Assembly: GCA_002110485.1 (NCBI GenBank)
Contig: MOWL01000088.1
Span: 1-64,000 of the forward strand
Length of the DNA stretch: 64,000 nt
DNA from: Emergomyces orientalis
Lineage: Eukaryota; Ascomycota; Eurotiomycetes; Onygenales; Ajellomycetaceae
Direction: 5' to 3'
Positions 54,376-64,000 of this stretch are shown here, in pieces. The notes beneath the pieces are model-generated. The model was not told the DNA's origin, ran no database searches, and saw only the letters and a list, made by a program, of their open reading frames with translations. The translations under genes and the position numbers were made by a program. Each line of letters opens with the position of its first letter. Position 1 is the stretch's first letter.

Positions 54376-57300
54376 GCTCCGTTAACGAACCCCCCGTTAC
54401 ACCACATCACCCTGATACCGGCCTAAACACGGCACCAACGACCGTGAGGCCGGCCCGATCTACCCAACGTCTTGTCGAGCCTGACAGGCACACCGAGAGC
54501 GCTGATGAAGACAAGGGTGAAAACACCCCAGCATCTCAGGCCCTCATCTCTCATTCAGACCCCTATTCAGTTCGCTGTTTAGAGTATGAAACAGAGCGTG
54601 AGAAACGCAAGGGATTGAAGCTGCAGCTCTGCATAGAGAAGCTCCGAACTCGAGCAGCAGAGGTCACAGCAGCTGCAGCAGCCGCCGCACCATCCTCTGC
54701 ACCCAACCCGACGACTCGGCCCGCTCCCACATGGGATCCCGAGATTGGAACCAAGATTAGATACAATCTTTATAACCCTGATACACCCGCAGGCAAGGCA
54801 ATTAATCAGTTTAGACAAGATGTGAAGAATATTGTCAAACTCAATGCCCTGACTGGCACATCAAATTATGTGTCCTGGAAGACATCAATGACTTCAAGAC
54901 TCACGGATGCGCAGTGTTGGGATATAATAGAGGAAGAGCAGGTTGAGAACCCGCTTCAGGACCCGGAATACGCATTCATCTCAAACTCTTTGAGTGCAGC
55001 GGTCAGACCCAGATTCATTAAAAATGACACTGAAAATAGAATAGCGTACACCCTCTGGCGCGTGATAGCTGAGGAATTTGCTACTCCCAAGACTCAACTA
55101 CGGCGTGAAGCCACACTGGAGTTCATGGCATTGAGTGGCATGCAAGTAACAAATCTGCATGCATTCTTTGACAAGTTTCATATGGTTATCTTGAAGTTAG
55201 AGCTGGAGAATGTGATCCTAGCGGATTCAGTACTGTTTGACACATTCTATTCTGCTCTTCCCAATGTGTGGCGGGACTATATTCAGAAGAAAGTAGAAGA
55301 GGAACAAACCTCCAAGTCCACAGCTGTCACATTGAATGTGCACTCATTGATGGAAGAGATCCGTTCACGATTAGATCCTCCCAAGGATAAAAAGCCCATG
55401 CAATCGGCGAGCACGGCGGCGAACGCTGCTCAATCGGACTCGCCAAACACAAACTCGAATTCGGCCCGAGGTGCCCGTACTCAGGGCCAAAGCCGTGGCA
55501 GCCAGGGCTGTGGTGGCCACCGTGGTGGGGGCCGCGGAGCCGGCAACCCGCCACCCACCTGCTCTCAATGTGAGAGGGGCCACTATGGCACATGCTGGCT
55601 GGCTAATCCCGATAAAGCTCCCGATGACTGGAGGACCTTCAATACTGCGAGGATTAAAGAATTCAGAGAGAAGAAGAATAAAGATAAGAAGATTAATGAA
55701 AGTCAATTAGCTATAACTGATGACTCAGAGACATTCCAAATGGCGAATCTCGCGGAGGTTATTAATATACCTGCTTGTTTCATAGAACCTTGTAAAGACT
55801 CTCTCACTATATGAGACAGCGGCGCAGGCTGTCATATAGCCTGCAACAGATCACACTTCTCAACTTTCTATAAGATTAACAGACCGACTGTTCAAGTGGC
55901 TAATAGAGCCATTCTCAAGGTTCAAGGCGTTGGCATAGCCTCCATACCGGTGGGGGAGAGGCTGATTGAGTTCAACCATGTGTACTATGTACCCGGACTC
56001 TCTGCCAATCTCATTTCCGCAGGGCTCATGGAACGCCAGGGCTATTCCCGCCGTGATATGCATATTGAAGCTGGGAACTACTTCAAATTCTTGTCCCCAG
56101 CTGGCAGTGACGTGTTCTATGCCAATCTAGCTCCCAATAACGTCTACATTCTCTCCGATAACCCCCCGGTATTTGATGGAGTAATGAATGACCCAGAATT
56201 CGGTGGAACTGCATATCTCACAGTTCCGAAGCCGAAGACTATTTCTATAGAGTACAATCCCAATGCTGCCTCCCTCGGCCCGTTCAGCCGTGAGAAGGTT
56301 GAACATTTAATCAATTCAAAGGACCCCGATACTGACTCCTTCGTGGTGTCCCCGCCGGCTCGCCTACCTGCTATCATCCCGAAGCAGCTCTCTATTGATG
56401 AGTGGCACCGCCGGCTAGGCCATACCGGCCAAGACAACATAATAAAAATGGCCAGAGACCCGCGTTTCGGAATCGCTATTATCGGCCCGAAAAAGCTCTC
56501 CTTTTGTGCTACATGTGTTAAATCCAAGCAAAAACGTGCATCTTACAAGAATGCCCCACTGCGCAGAGCCACCCGCAAAGCTCTTAAGATATGGGTGGAT
56601 GTGTTCGGTGGCGGTGACACTCTTGGAGTGAGAGAAGAGGAAGATATCTCATCATACACAGGCAAGAAGCTTGCAATGATCATTACTGATGATACAACGA
56701 GGATGAGATGGGTATTCCTATTAGAACATAAAGATGAGATGCTAAAATATGTACAGATTTTCAATCAGTTCATGAAAAATCTTCTTGAGCGTGGCATTGC
56801 AATCATACACTCCGACCGCGGAGAGTTAAACTCGAATGCGGCCAATGCCTATATGCTCAGTGAGGGAATTAAATGGGAGCCAACCCCCCCACATACTCCT
56901 CAACAGGATGGTGTATCAGAACATTCCGTCGGCCTGATTATAGAGAAGGCCTGATCACTATTAATAGATTCCTCGGCCCCTGAGAAGATGTGGGGCGAAG
57001 CAGTCATTGTGGCCACAGAGCTTCTTAATCTCATGCCAACCTCAACGGTCCTATATGGGGGCATAGAGAACGCGGACCCGAAACCAACCACCCCCTATGA
57101 GGCATGGCTAGGAGCTCTACCATCGGCACGTGGCATACGCCGTTGGGGCTGTAAGGCATTCCTAAAAATAGTGCCCAAACCTATTAATAAGATGGCTCCC
57201 CGCTCTATGGAGCTAATATTTGTGGGCTATGATGGGTTCACTAACTATCGACTGGTTGACCCCTCCAACGGGCGTCTATATATATCCAAAGACGTCATAT

Positions 57301-59348
57301 TCCAGGAGGATCTGCACCTGGCGGACCCATCGGCACCCCTCACTCAAGACCCCAAGGCTCTACCATCGGCAGCCCGACAGGCGGCTGCAGTGATTCCTTT
57401 GGCTACCCCAAATCTAAATATAACCTCAATCTCCACCCCTACGGGCCCTGAATCTAATCTCTTTATTGAAGAAGAAATCCAACCAGATCATCCACTTTTC
57501 TTGGAGCTGACAAATAACTGGTGGATTGATTATGAAATTACAGCGAGGATTCCAACCTTTTTGGTGCAGAATGCACCTACTTCTCCAGAATCCGAGCTAG
57601 AGATGAACACTACATTCCCCACAAACCTGGTCACCCTTCCTGCTGCAGAGAATGCGGCCTCAGTGGGGGAGGCCTCAGTGGGGGATGAACCCGAAGACCT
57701 TCCTGGGGATCCCAAGATCATTGAGCTCCCGATTCTGAAAAACCTCACGCGTGCCAGAGCTTCCCCAGAATGGAAGTACTATTATCATGCATGCGTTAAA
57801 GAGGTTAACCGTTTAAAACAAATAGGTGCATGGCGCCTAGTGGAAAGAACCCCTGACATGACCATACTTCGCGGCCAATGGGTGTTCGATAAGAAAGTCA
57901 ATAATATGGGCAAGGTTACCCGATATAAGGCCCGCTGGGTCGTATGTGGGAACTATCAAGAGAAGGGGGTTAATTACTTCAGAACCTTCGCTCCCATTGT
58001 ATCTGCTTCCACATCCCGAGCTCTCATGGCGATCTCAGCATCCCGAGACTGGCATGTTCTTCAAATCAATATGGTGACTGCATTCCTGAACGCTCAGCTG
58101 CCGCAAAATGAGCGTGTATATATGCATCAACCTGCTGGCTTCAAGGAGGGCCGCGGCGACCTAGTCTGTGAGTTAATACAGGGCCTCTACGGGCTCAAGC
58201 AGGCCGCTCTTTTGTGGTATGAAGAACTGCATAAAATGCTCCTAAGAACAGGCTTTCGCGTTAGCCCATACGACGCCGGGTTATTCATTAATGACGCCCG
58301 GAAAGTCTATATAACAGTATATGTGGACGACGTGCGCCTATACGGCCCGAATATTGAAGATTTGAACTGGGCCAAGGCTGAAATAGCCAATAACTATGAG
58401 ATCAAGGATGTAGGGGACTCTAACCACTACTTGAGCATGAAGATTGAGAGAGACTCAGATTCTCTCACACTCTCTCAACCCCTATTTGTGAAGAACCTAT
58501 TAGAAGAGTTCTCTATGAAGAACTGTCATCCCACAACTACCCTCATGGAGCAGAACATTGACTTCATGAATGATAATGAGGAACCTATCGCCTACACGGC
58601 AGAATTTACCCTACACTTCTATCAATCAGGCATAGGATCTCTGCAGTATTTGGCAGCCAACACACGTCTGGATGTTAGCTTTGCGGCGGGCTTTCTCGGC
58701 CAATTTAGCTCGCGTCCTACATCAAAGAATTGGGCGGCATTTAAGCGTACACTTCGCTATTTACAGGGCTCTGCTGATGATGGAATAACCTACTACAAGA
58801 ATGCGGACATAGAACCCGTAGTGCATGCCGATGCCGATTGGGCGGGCAGGGACCCGGGTTCCCGATCAACCACTGGCTATATCATATATATGGCCGGAGG
58901 CCCCATTGCGTGGCGTAGCTGCAAGCAGACAGGGGTCTCCAAATCATCTACAGAGGCCGAATATATTGCTTCTTCGGAGACCGCCTATGAGCTCGTTCAT
59001 CTTCGGGAGCTCTTAGAGGATGCCGGCTTCGTCCCGTCCCGCCGAAATAATCTCAATGCCGAAGATTGCCCCATTCCCTCAATAGCCAATGGCCTGGCAT
59101 GCACTATCCATGCTGATAATAAGTCTACCATAGAGCTATCCTCTAGCGAGGCCATTCCACGCCGCTCGAAACATATAGAGGTTCGGTTCCATATTCTTCA
59201 GGATCTCACACGTAAGGGAGAGATCTCGGTCCGATACATTCCATTCACTGAGAATGCGGCGGATGGCCTAACCAAGCCACTCGGGCCACTAAAATATATG
59301 CATTGGAAGGAGCTTATTAAAATGAGGAAGAAAGGGGTTCTAGTTTGA
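54354..59348 (+). pseudogene. Copia gag-pol polyprotein, two in-frame TGAs
   Basis: One frame of 1664 codons with TGA only at 55812-55814 and 56952-56954. Gag: helical capsid region and a short knuckle 'CSQCERGHYGTC'. Protease: 'DSGAGCHI'. Integrase: HHCC 'HRRLGH...CATC' and DDE residues in 'KIWVDVFGG', 'IIHSDRGEL', 'QQDGVSEHS'. RT: 'VLQINMVTAFLNAQL' and 'VYVDDVRLYG'. RNase H: 'VHADADWAG', 'SSTEAEYIA', 'IHADNKSTIEL'. The first RT catalytic Asp (normally 'DVKTAFL') is Asn here, so the enzyme should be dead regardless of the TGAs. The second TGA sits where relatives usually have Arg. The first lies just before the protease DSG and cannot be assigned. The start is uncertain because the 5' end is missing. 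Confidence 0.85.
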
Positions 59349-59671
59349 AGAATATGTTGGGAACTGGTTTTTTAACTATCTTGTTTTTCCAGTTAATTTT
59401 GTACATATACATAGAAGAAGGGCCTATTTCGTATGCAGCACTATGTAGTGATACTATGGTGAGTGGGGGTGTCGGACCTATCCGTCCGGCTTAGTAATTC
59501 TCTCTCCACCATATATAACTCCGTAGCTAGCATACCCCTTTAATCAATCAAAAACATCGTACCTCCCACATAATGCTATAGCTAGGTAGGTACGTACGAA
59601 GCTATAGCGATAAGATTATATAGGCGAATATATAATATAGCGAACGTACTAGGGAGCGTGGGCGTTGCCCA
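54376..59671 (+). mobile_element. Ty1/copia retrotransposon, 5'-truncated
   Basis: Contains gag-pol (54354/54376-59348), a purine-rich tract 'gagtggggg' at 59461-59469 and a 3' LTR. No matching 5' LTR or primer-binding site exists to the left, where kinase sequence abuts. The domain order protease-integrase-RT-RNase H defines the copia superfamily. The right end meets LINE fragment G. Confidence 0.88.
59470..59671 (+). repeat. Copia 3' LTR
   Basis: Begins TGTCGGACC directly after the purine-rich tract and probably ends ...GCCCA at 59671, about 202 bp. It contains a TATA-like 'atatataa' near 59512. The 5' partner is absent from the window, so the end is set by the TG...CA rule and by the return of LINE sequence at about 59680. 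Confidence 0.65.
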
Positions 59672-59679
59672 CGATAAAA

Positions 59680-60450
59680 TATCTTGAATATTTATAAAAA
59701 GAAAAGTAAAAGAGAAATACTTAAAAGATTGAAATTTAAATTGAGAAACTCAAAAACAAAAACTAAGTATCAAATACTTGATTTTTGAAATAAAATCAAA
59801 GTGAAAAACATGCTCTATTAAATGTAAAAAGAAAATCTTTTCTTCAATAATTCAATTGAAGCTTGATCATGGATACTTTGACTTCTATTTTAAGAAATTT
59901 GGAATTGAGAGACCTCAAAACTGTGATATATATAATTATTTAAAAGATTCAGAATATTTATTGATGAATTGCTTAAAAAACTCTGTTATTAGAAATGATT
60001 TGAAAAGAAAATATGATATAAATCAAATAAATATGAGATTTCTGTTTCAAACTGAAACAGATATTAAATATTTAATAAATTATATCATAGAAACAGATAT
60101 TGCAACAAGAAAAAAACAACAACTAGATATATAATAAATATAATTTAAATTAATTTATTATAAATATTCTTTGAGAAATTTTCTATGTTAGTTCATTCTT
60201 TTAATTTTCTTTGTATTATCTTCAACTTTGAGTTTATTTTTAAAAAAATGTCTTAGTATTAAATTGTATCATCTTTTATTTTTGAATGTGTCTCTTATTC
60301 TGGGCTGGAATTACTGTAATGGCAAGTGACAAGAAGTTACATGTATTTAGATATAGTTTACATGATAAATTCTAGTAATACTAGGTGGGCATCATAATCA
60401 CTGATTGCATATGCCTTAATGGAAGAAAAAAAAAAAAAAAAAAAAAAAAA
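59680..60450 (+). mobile_element. AT-rich LINE fragment G (ORF2 end, 3' UTR)
   Basis: Plus-strand 3' end of the AT-rich family, nearly identical to 22700-23160 of LINE B. It includes the Cys-rich ORF2 tail ('KLDHGYF', 'CDIYNYL', 'LMNCL') ending in TAA at about 60132-60134, then the 3' UTR with 'tattctgggctggaatt' and an A-run of about 30 at 60426-60453. TGA at 59691-59693 again faces a TGG in copy C. Its 5' side is cut by the copia LTR. Confidence 0.82.
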
Positions 60451-60454
60451 AAAG

Positions 60455-61285
60455 AAAAATACTCTAACTTTTATAAATTTTGTTTTTTTTCATTCAAAAA
60501 GCTTCTCAAAATTTCTGCTTGAAATAGACTCCATCTCAAATCAAGATTGTATTTCTGAAATATCAATATAAATTAATACTGAATAGATTTTCTTTTCTAT
60601 TCAAATTAATCTTATATATTTTACTAGATAGCTCTTAATAAATGTAATTTATTAAGTCACACAGATGAGTATGCAAATGAAGAATCAACAGACTGAATCT
60701 GTACTATTTTCTTATATAATAATATATATATATACAAGTATATATATATATTACTTGCAGGAATCAAGCTATTTTTTAAACACTGATATTTTCACTTTTT
60801 CTCGTTCAGTTTTGTAGAGAGGGTAGGTTTCAGGGAATTTCTGATTGAATGATAGATCACATGTGATCTGTGCTGAGGTATTTTTTTTGTCACTTTTCTG
60901 CCGGGCGAGGTAGGGCAGTACAGAGAAAAGACTTGACACTGGTGCAAAGAAACATGAAAATCAATCAGAGTTTTCACACAGATTTTGACAATGAATTGTT
61001 CAGAAAAAGATGATCAGAATGAATTCAAAATTAAGTAGATTGTTGTATCTAGTTTGATCTAGCTTCTATCTAATTCTCATGTAGATTGAGCCAGAACTGA
61101 TGAAGTTATGTGACAAAATGTGATTTTCTTTCTCACTGAGGCTCACAATCACATTTTTCTCAATAACTTTGTCAGATTATGTTCAATTTTAATAAAATTT
61201 GAATAGATTGCTTTCTCAATCAAGAGCTTTCAAAAGACTGTCTTTTGATTCTTATTTTCAAAAAATTGAGCTGATTCAGAGAAAT
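60455..61285 (-). mobile_element. AT-rich LINE fragment E (5' UTR)
   Basis: Minus-strand copy of the 5' UTR seen in C (18880-19690) and D (29440-30260), more diverged toward its outer end. It retains the AT inverted repeat (about 60715-60760) and the GC-rich island (60898-60922). The rest of the element is absent: it abuts the tail of fragment G head-on. Confidence 0.8.
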
Positions 61286-62227
61286 CAGGTTGCAAAATCT
61301 CTTTTAAACTCAGTATTCAACTGATCTCTATATCTTCTTATTCACTTCTTCAACACATGAAAAGACTTCTCTATAGAATTATAATCTGATGAGTAAGATG
61401 ATAAGAATAAGAGTTCAATGCTGATTTCATTGCAAAGATCTTGCAGTTTCTGAGATCAATGAGTATTGCAATTATTCATTATTAAGTAGTGATAATTTCA
61501 CTGGCATTTAAGCAGTATTCAAACATGTACAAATTCATTGAACCTCTCAGTATTGTAGAACCCCTGATATATATCATAATCAAGATATTCATTGACAGTT
61601 ATCACAGATAATATTGATTATCTTTGAGAATGTGTACAGGGCCTTCTCACACAACAGAGGAATTCTCTGCTTGACTATTTATATTGTTGATTCACTGTAC
61701 ATTCATTCACAGCGCTCTCATCCAAAAATATGAGTTGATCAGGTAAATACTGAATGAGTTGAATCAGTCATTCAGCTCGAAGTTCTTCATTATGTTGAGT
61801 GACTACAGATTCAATCTATACAATATAATCAACAGATTAGTAGGTTCTATAAGTGATATTTGATTGCAATATTGATCACCTTCTTCCGCGTCAAATTCAG
61901 TTTCTTCAATATTCTAGATATTGAATGTGGGTGGATATCAACATTGAATTCATTCTTTACAAAGAAGACAGCCTCATCATGATACACAGTTGAATACGCA
62001 GCAAAAAAGTCCTTCAATTCAGACATGATATCTGCTGTGATCTTTGGCTTTACTCTGCAGATTGAACATGGGCTTCTAGCAGTGTCAAAGCAGCAAAGAT
62101 TTCATCAAATTCAATATACAGTGGCCAGATGGCAGTCAATGCTGCGTGCGATCTCAGCTGGCATATAACCATCCTTTAGAAGATGTACGATCTCATTGGT
62201 TGTGAAATCATTGAGTTGAGATGGCAT
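61270..62227 (-). pseudogene. Decayed IS630/Tc1-like DDE transposase
   Basis: The minus-strand start 'MPSQLNDFTTNEIVHLL' and 'EIARSIDCHLATVY' look like a helix-turn-helix. 'PKITADIMSELKDFF' and 'SISRILKKLNLTRKK' are typical of IS630/Tc1 linkers. Past a possible ~64-bp intron come 'DQLIFLDESAVNE' (catalytic Asp region), 'GFYNTERFNEFV' and 'SDYNSIEKSFHVLKK' (last acidic residue region). Several frameshifts and stops break it. In 'LRAE-LIQL' and 'LKK-IRRY' the stop is TGA exactly where relatives have Trp. No terminal inverted repeats were identified. Confidence 0.7.
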
Positions 62228-62234
62228 ATTGATG

Positions 62235-63480
62235 ATAAAGGTATGAAAAACACATTAATTTGAATGATTTGAATGTTATTTGAATGATTATAGAAAAACG
62301 TGGATATTATGGCTATTTTTGCAGTGTTTTGTTATGAATATTCTAGGGGTGGTTGGGGAAATCCGTTTTCGCAAGCAATTCGTCCGCCACAATAGCACAC
62401 GGTCGAATTCGACCGCGAAACAACAGGGGGTTGAACGAACAAGCGGAGGAGTGGCAATTTCTACACTCGCGCTTGTAGTTATGTATTGGTAATGAATGAA
62501 ATTAACTAGTTAGTTATCATTTGGATATTTTACATTACGAAATCTCTCCTCACATTGGAATCCCTTTATCCATATATAATATCTTCTATATACAGCTTTT
62601 TGTAGATATAGAGATCCCATACAGTATATAGATTTCATGTTTAGAAAATATTTGGTAATATCATTTATCAATAAAAACCAGTTGTAGGTGTTGTTAGCAA
62701 TTTGCGGTCGTGTCGAAAACACAGTGTCGAACACCACTCATTTTGCCTGTCCTTCTCCTGTAAGCATAGGATAAAGGGTTTGGGCTCTCGCTTTCAAAGT
62801 TTCAAACCTCATTATTTAACCCATGCGGTAAAGCCACACCACTCAGACCTTCTCGAGGTCTCTATTAATCCGCCAGGGAATTGGAAACGACACTGTGAAG
62901 ATTTCAGTTAGGTGGTTACCAGTTCGTACTGCCAATGACCTTAGATTTCTACACTTTTTTAATCTTTTATCATCTTTAAGTTACCTGTCTCATCAGTTCA
63001 CAGGAGTTAAGAGCTAAACAAAAAAGAGAGTCATCATATAAATCAAACAACAAGCTTCTAAAAACCTCGAACCTCCCAAAACTTGCCACAATCACTAAAC
63101 CGCCAAACAAACAAACAAAATAAATAAATCAACTAATCAAATGGCATTCGTCTGCACAACATTCGGATGACCTTAGACCTTAGACCTTAGGCCCTGGCTT
63201 TGCCTTGGACTTGTAGAGCTAAGGTAAGATCTTGGTTTTAGGCATTTTTCCTACCAGATATATGAGTTAAATAAATTAATAAATAAATAAATAAAAATAA
63301 TCATGGTAATAATAATAATAATATCAAGCATGCATGCATGTATTATTATCTCACCAAGAACTGTATCAGTAACAGTCGGAGGGTGGAAAGCTAGCATCTA
63401 AGCGATTGGGGGGTTGATTGGCAGCACATAGCGATATGTGCAAGGTGAGCGTAAGTATCAGCATCAGTGAGAGCGTCAGT
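62235..63480. other. No gene recognised
   Basis: About 1.2 kb without a convincing coding region; open frames of 60-75 codons only. It includes short simple repeats: 'accttagaccttag' near 63171, (aaat)n near 63271-63296, (aat)n near 63308 and 'gcatgcatgcatg' near 63327. Confidence 0.45.
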
Positions 63481-63484
63481 GTTT

Positions 63485-63931
63485 CTCTCTCTCTGTGTGT
63501 GTTGGGAGTCTGGAAAGGCAAATTTCAATGAATAAATAAACGACCAGGAGGAGGAGGAGGATGAGGAGGGAAGAAACAATATTGTAGCAAATATAAAGTA
63601 AATAAAGTAAAATAAAATATAAAATAATACGAGAGCTGAGCTACGACTAATAGAGAAACAGAAAAAGTAGGTAAGAAAAGATAAAGGAAAGGAAAAGAAA
63701 AACACGAACAGAAAGTTGCAAAAGCAAAATAATACTACCGACGGGGGGTTTGAGGATTGTGCACTTGTTAAAAAGAGAAACGAAAGGGGGGATATTGGGG
63801 ATATGGGGGGGTTGGAGGGGGTGTGTAGGCTAAGTTGCCAGAAACAAGAAGGCAAAGAAGGGCAAGGGACAAGGGACAACGAAAGAGGAGCAAGGATGAG
63901 GCTGCAGGGCAATGAGAAGCGGGAGTAAGAT

Positions 63932-63969
<38 letters not shown>
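63485..63969. repeat. Purine-rich tract and (GA)n microsatellite
   Basis: Almost 500 bp that are strongly purine-rich on the plus strand, ending in an uninterrupted (AG)n run at about 63932-63969. A minus-strand open frame across it (63912-63391) is low-complexity Ser/Leu/Phe-rich and is attributed to the pyrimidine bias. Confidence 0.8.
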
Positions 63970-63972
<3 letters not shown>

Positions 63973-64000
63973 GGTGTGGCTTGTTTTAGAATAAAATAAA

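Noticed and set aside
63391..63912. 173-codon minus-strand open frame
   Set aside because: It coincides with a purine/pyrimidine-biased tract and is low-complexity Ser/Leu/Phe-rich with no domain.
1..64000. tRNA, rRNA or other structured RNA genes
   Set aside because: None was recognised by eye. A covariance-model scan would be needed, and a UCA-anticodon tRNA-Trp in particular was not seen here.

Overview
The window looks like a transposon-rich, subtelomere-like or accessory stretch of a filamentous ascomycete (Pezizomycotina) nuclear genome. The reasons are short GT-AG introns of about 50-97 nt, two genes of the DUF3435 tyrosine-recombinase family (relatives of Starship 'captains'), a FunK1-type fungal kinase, Tad/I-like LINEs, a Ty1/copia element and a Tc1/IS630-like transposase. 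The species cannot be named from sequence alone. Two base compositions alternate sharply: GC-balanced islands holding spliced genes, and very AT-rich blocks that are LINE sequence.

Layout. 1-3.8 kb: a ~0.5 kb direct duplication, a hairpin-bearing repeat and a 17-bp minisatellite. 4-4.6 kb: an apparently intact two-exon RING-finger gene (minus). 5.95-8.5 kb: DUF3435 recombinase gene 1 (minus, five exons). 9.0-23.2 kb: AT-rich LINEs in a nest. A full-length minus-strand copy (C, 12463-19694) sits inside the ORF2 of a plus-strand copy (B, 9981-12462 plus 19708-23166) and is flanked by a perfect 13-bp target-site duplication. 23.2-28.5 kb: a different LINE (L2) with a long ORF1 and a 1155-codon ORF2. 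28.5-30.9 kb: LINE fragments, one carrying a 237-bp solo LTR with a 5-bp duplication. 31.4-34.4 kb: DUF3435 recombinase gene 2 (plus, five exons, all frames consistent). 35.1-37.7 kb: FunK1-like kinase broken by one TGA. 38-50 kb: repeats, inverted duplications and minisatellites around two dead RING-gene copies and three hypothetical genes. 52.1-53.7 kb: an intact six-exon SRPK-like kinase. 54.2-59.7 kb: a kinase fragment and a 5'-truncated copia element with its 3' LTR. 59.7-62.2 kb: LINE fragments and a decayed IS630/Tc1-like transposase. 62.2-64 kb: no gene seen, ending in purine-rich simple sequence.

Most striking observation. The two LINE families are almost free of frameshifts and of TAA/TAG, yet carry dozens of in-frame TGA codons. 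Wherever copies can be compared, these TGAs stand at tryptophan positions. TGA and TGG replace each other in both directions between copies: copy C has TGG where F or B has TGA, and at other sites the reverse. That is what synonymous use of UGA as Trp would look like. It is not what RIP predicts, since RIP would turn TGG into TAG and CAA into TAA. The Tc1-like relic also has TGA at two Trp positions. By contrast, the single TGAs in host-like genes (FunK1, the second RING copy) look more like CGA-to-TGA losses. A LINE lineage written with, or tolerant of, UGA=Trp in a fungal nucleus is the main candidate here for an undescribed system.
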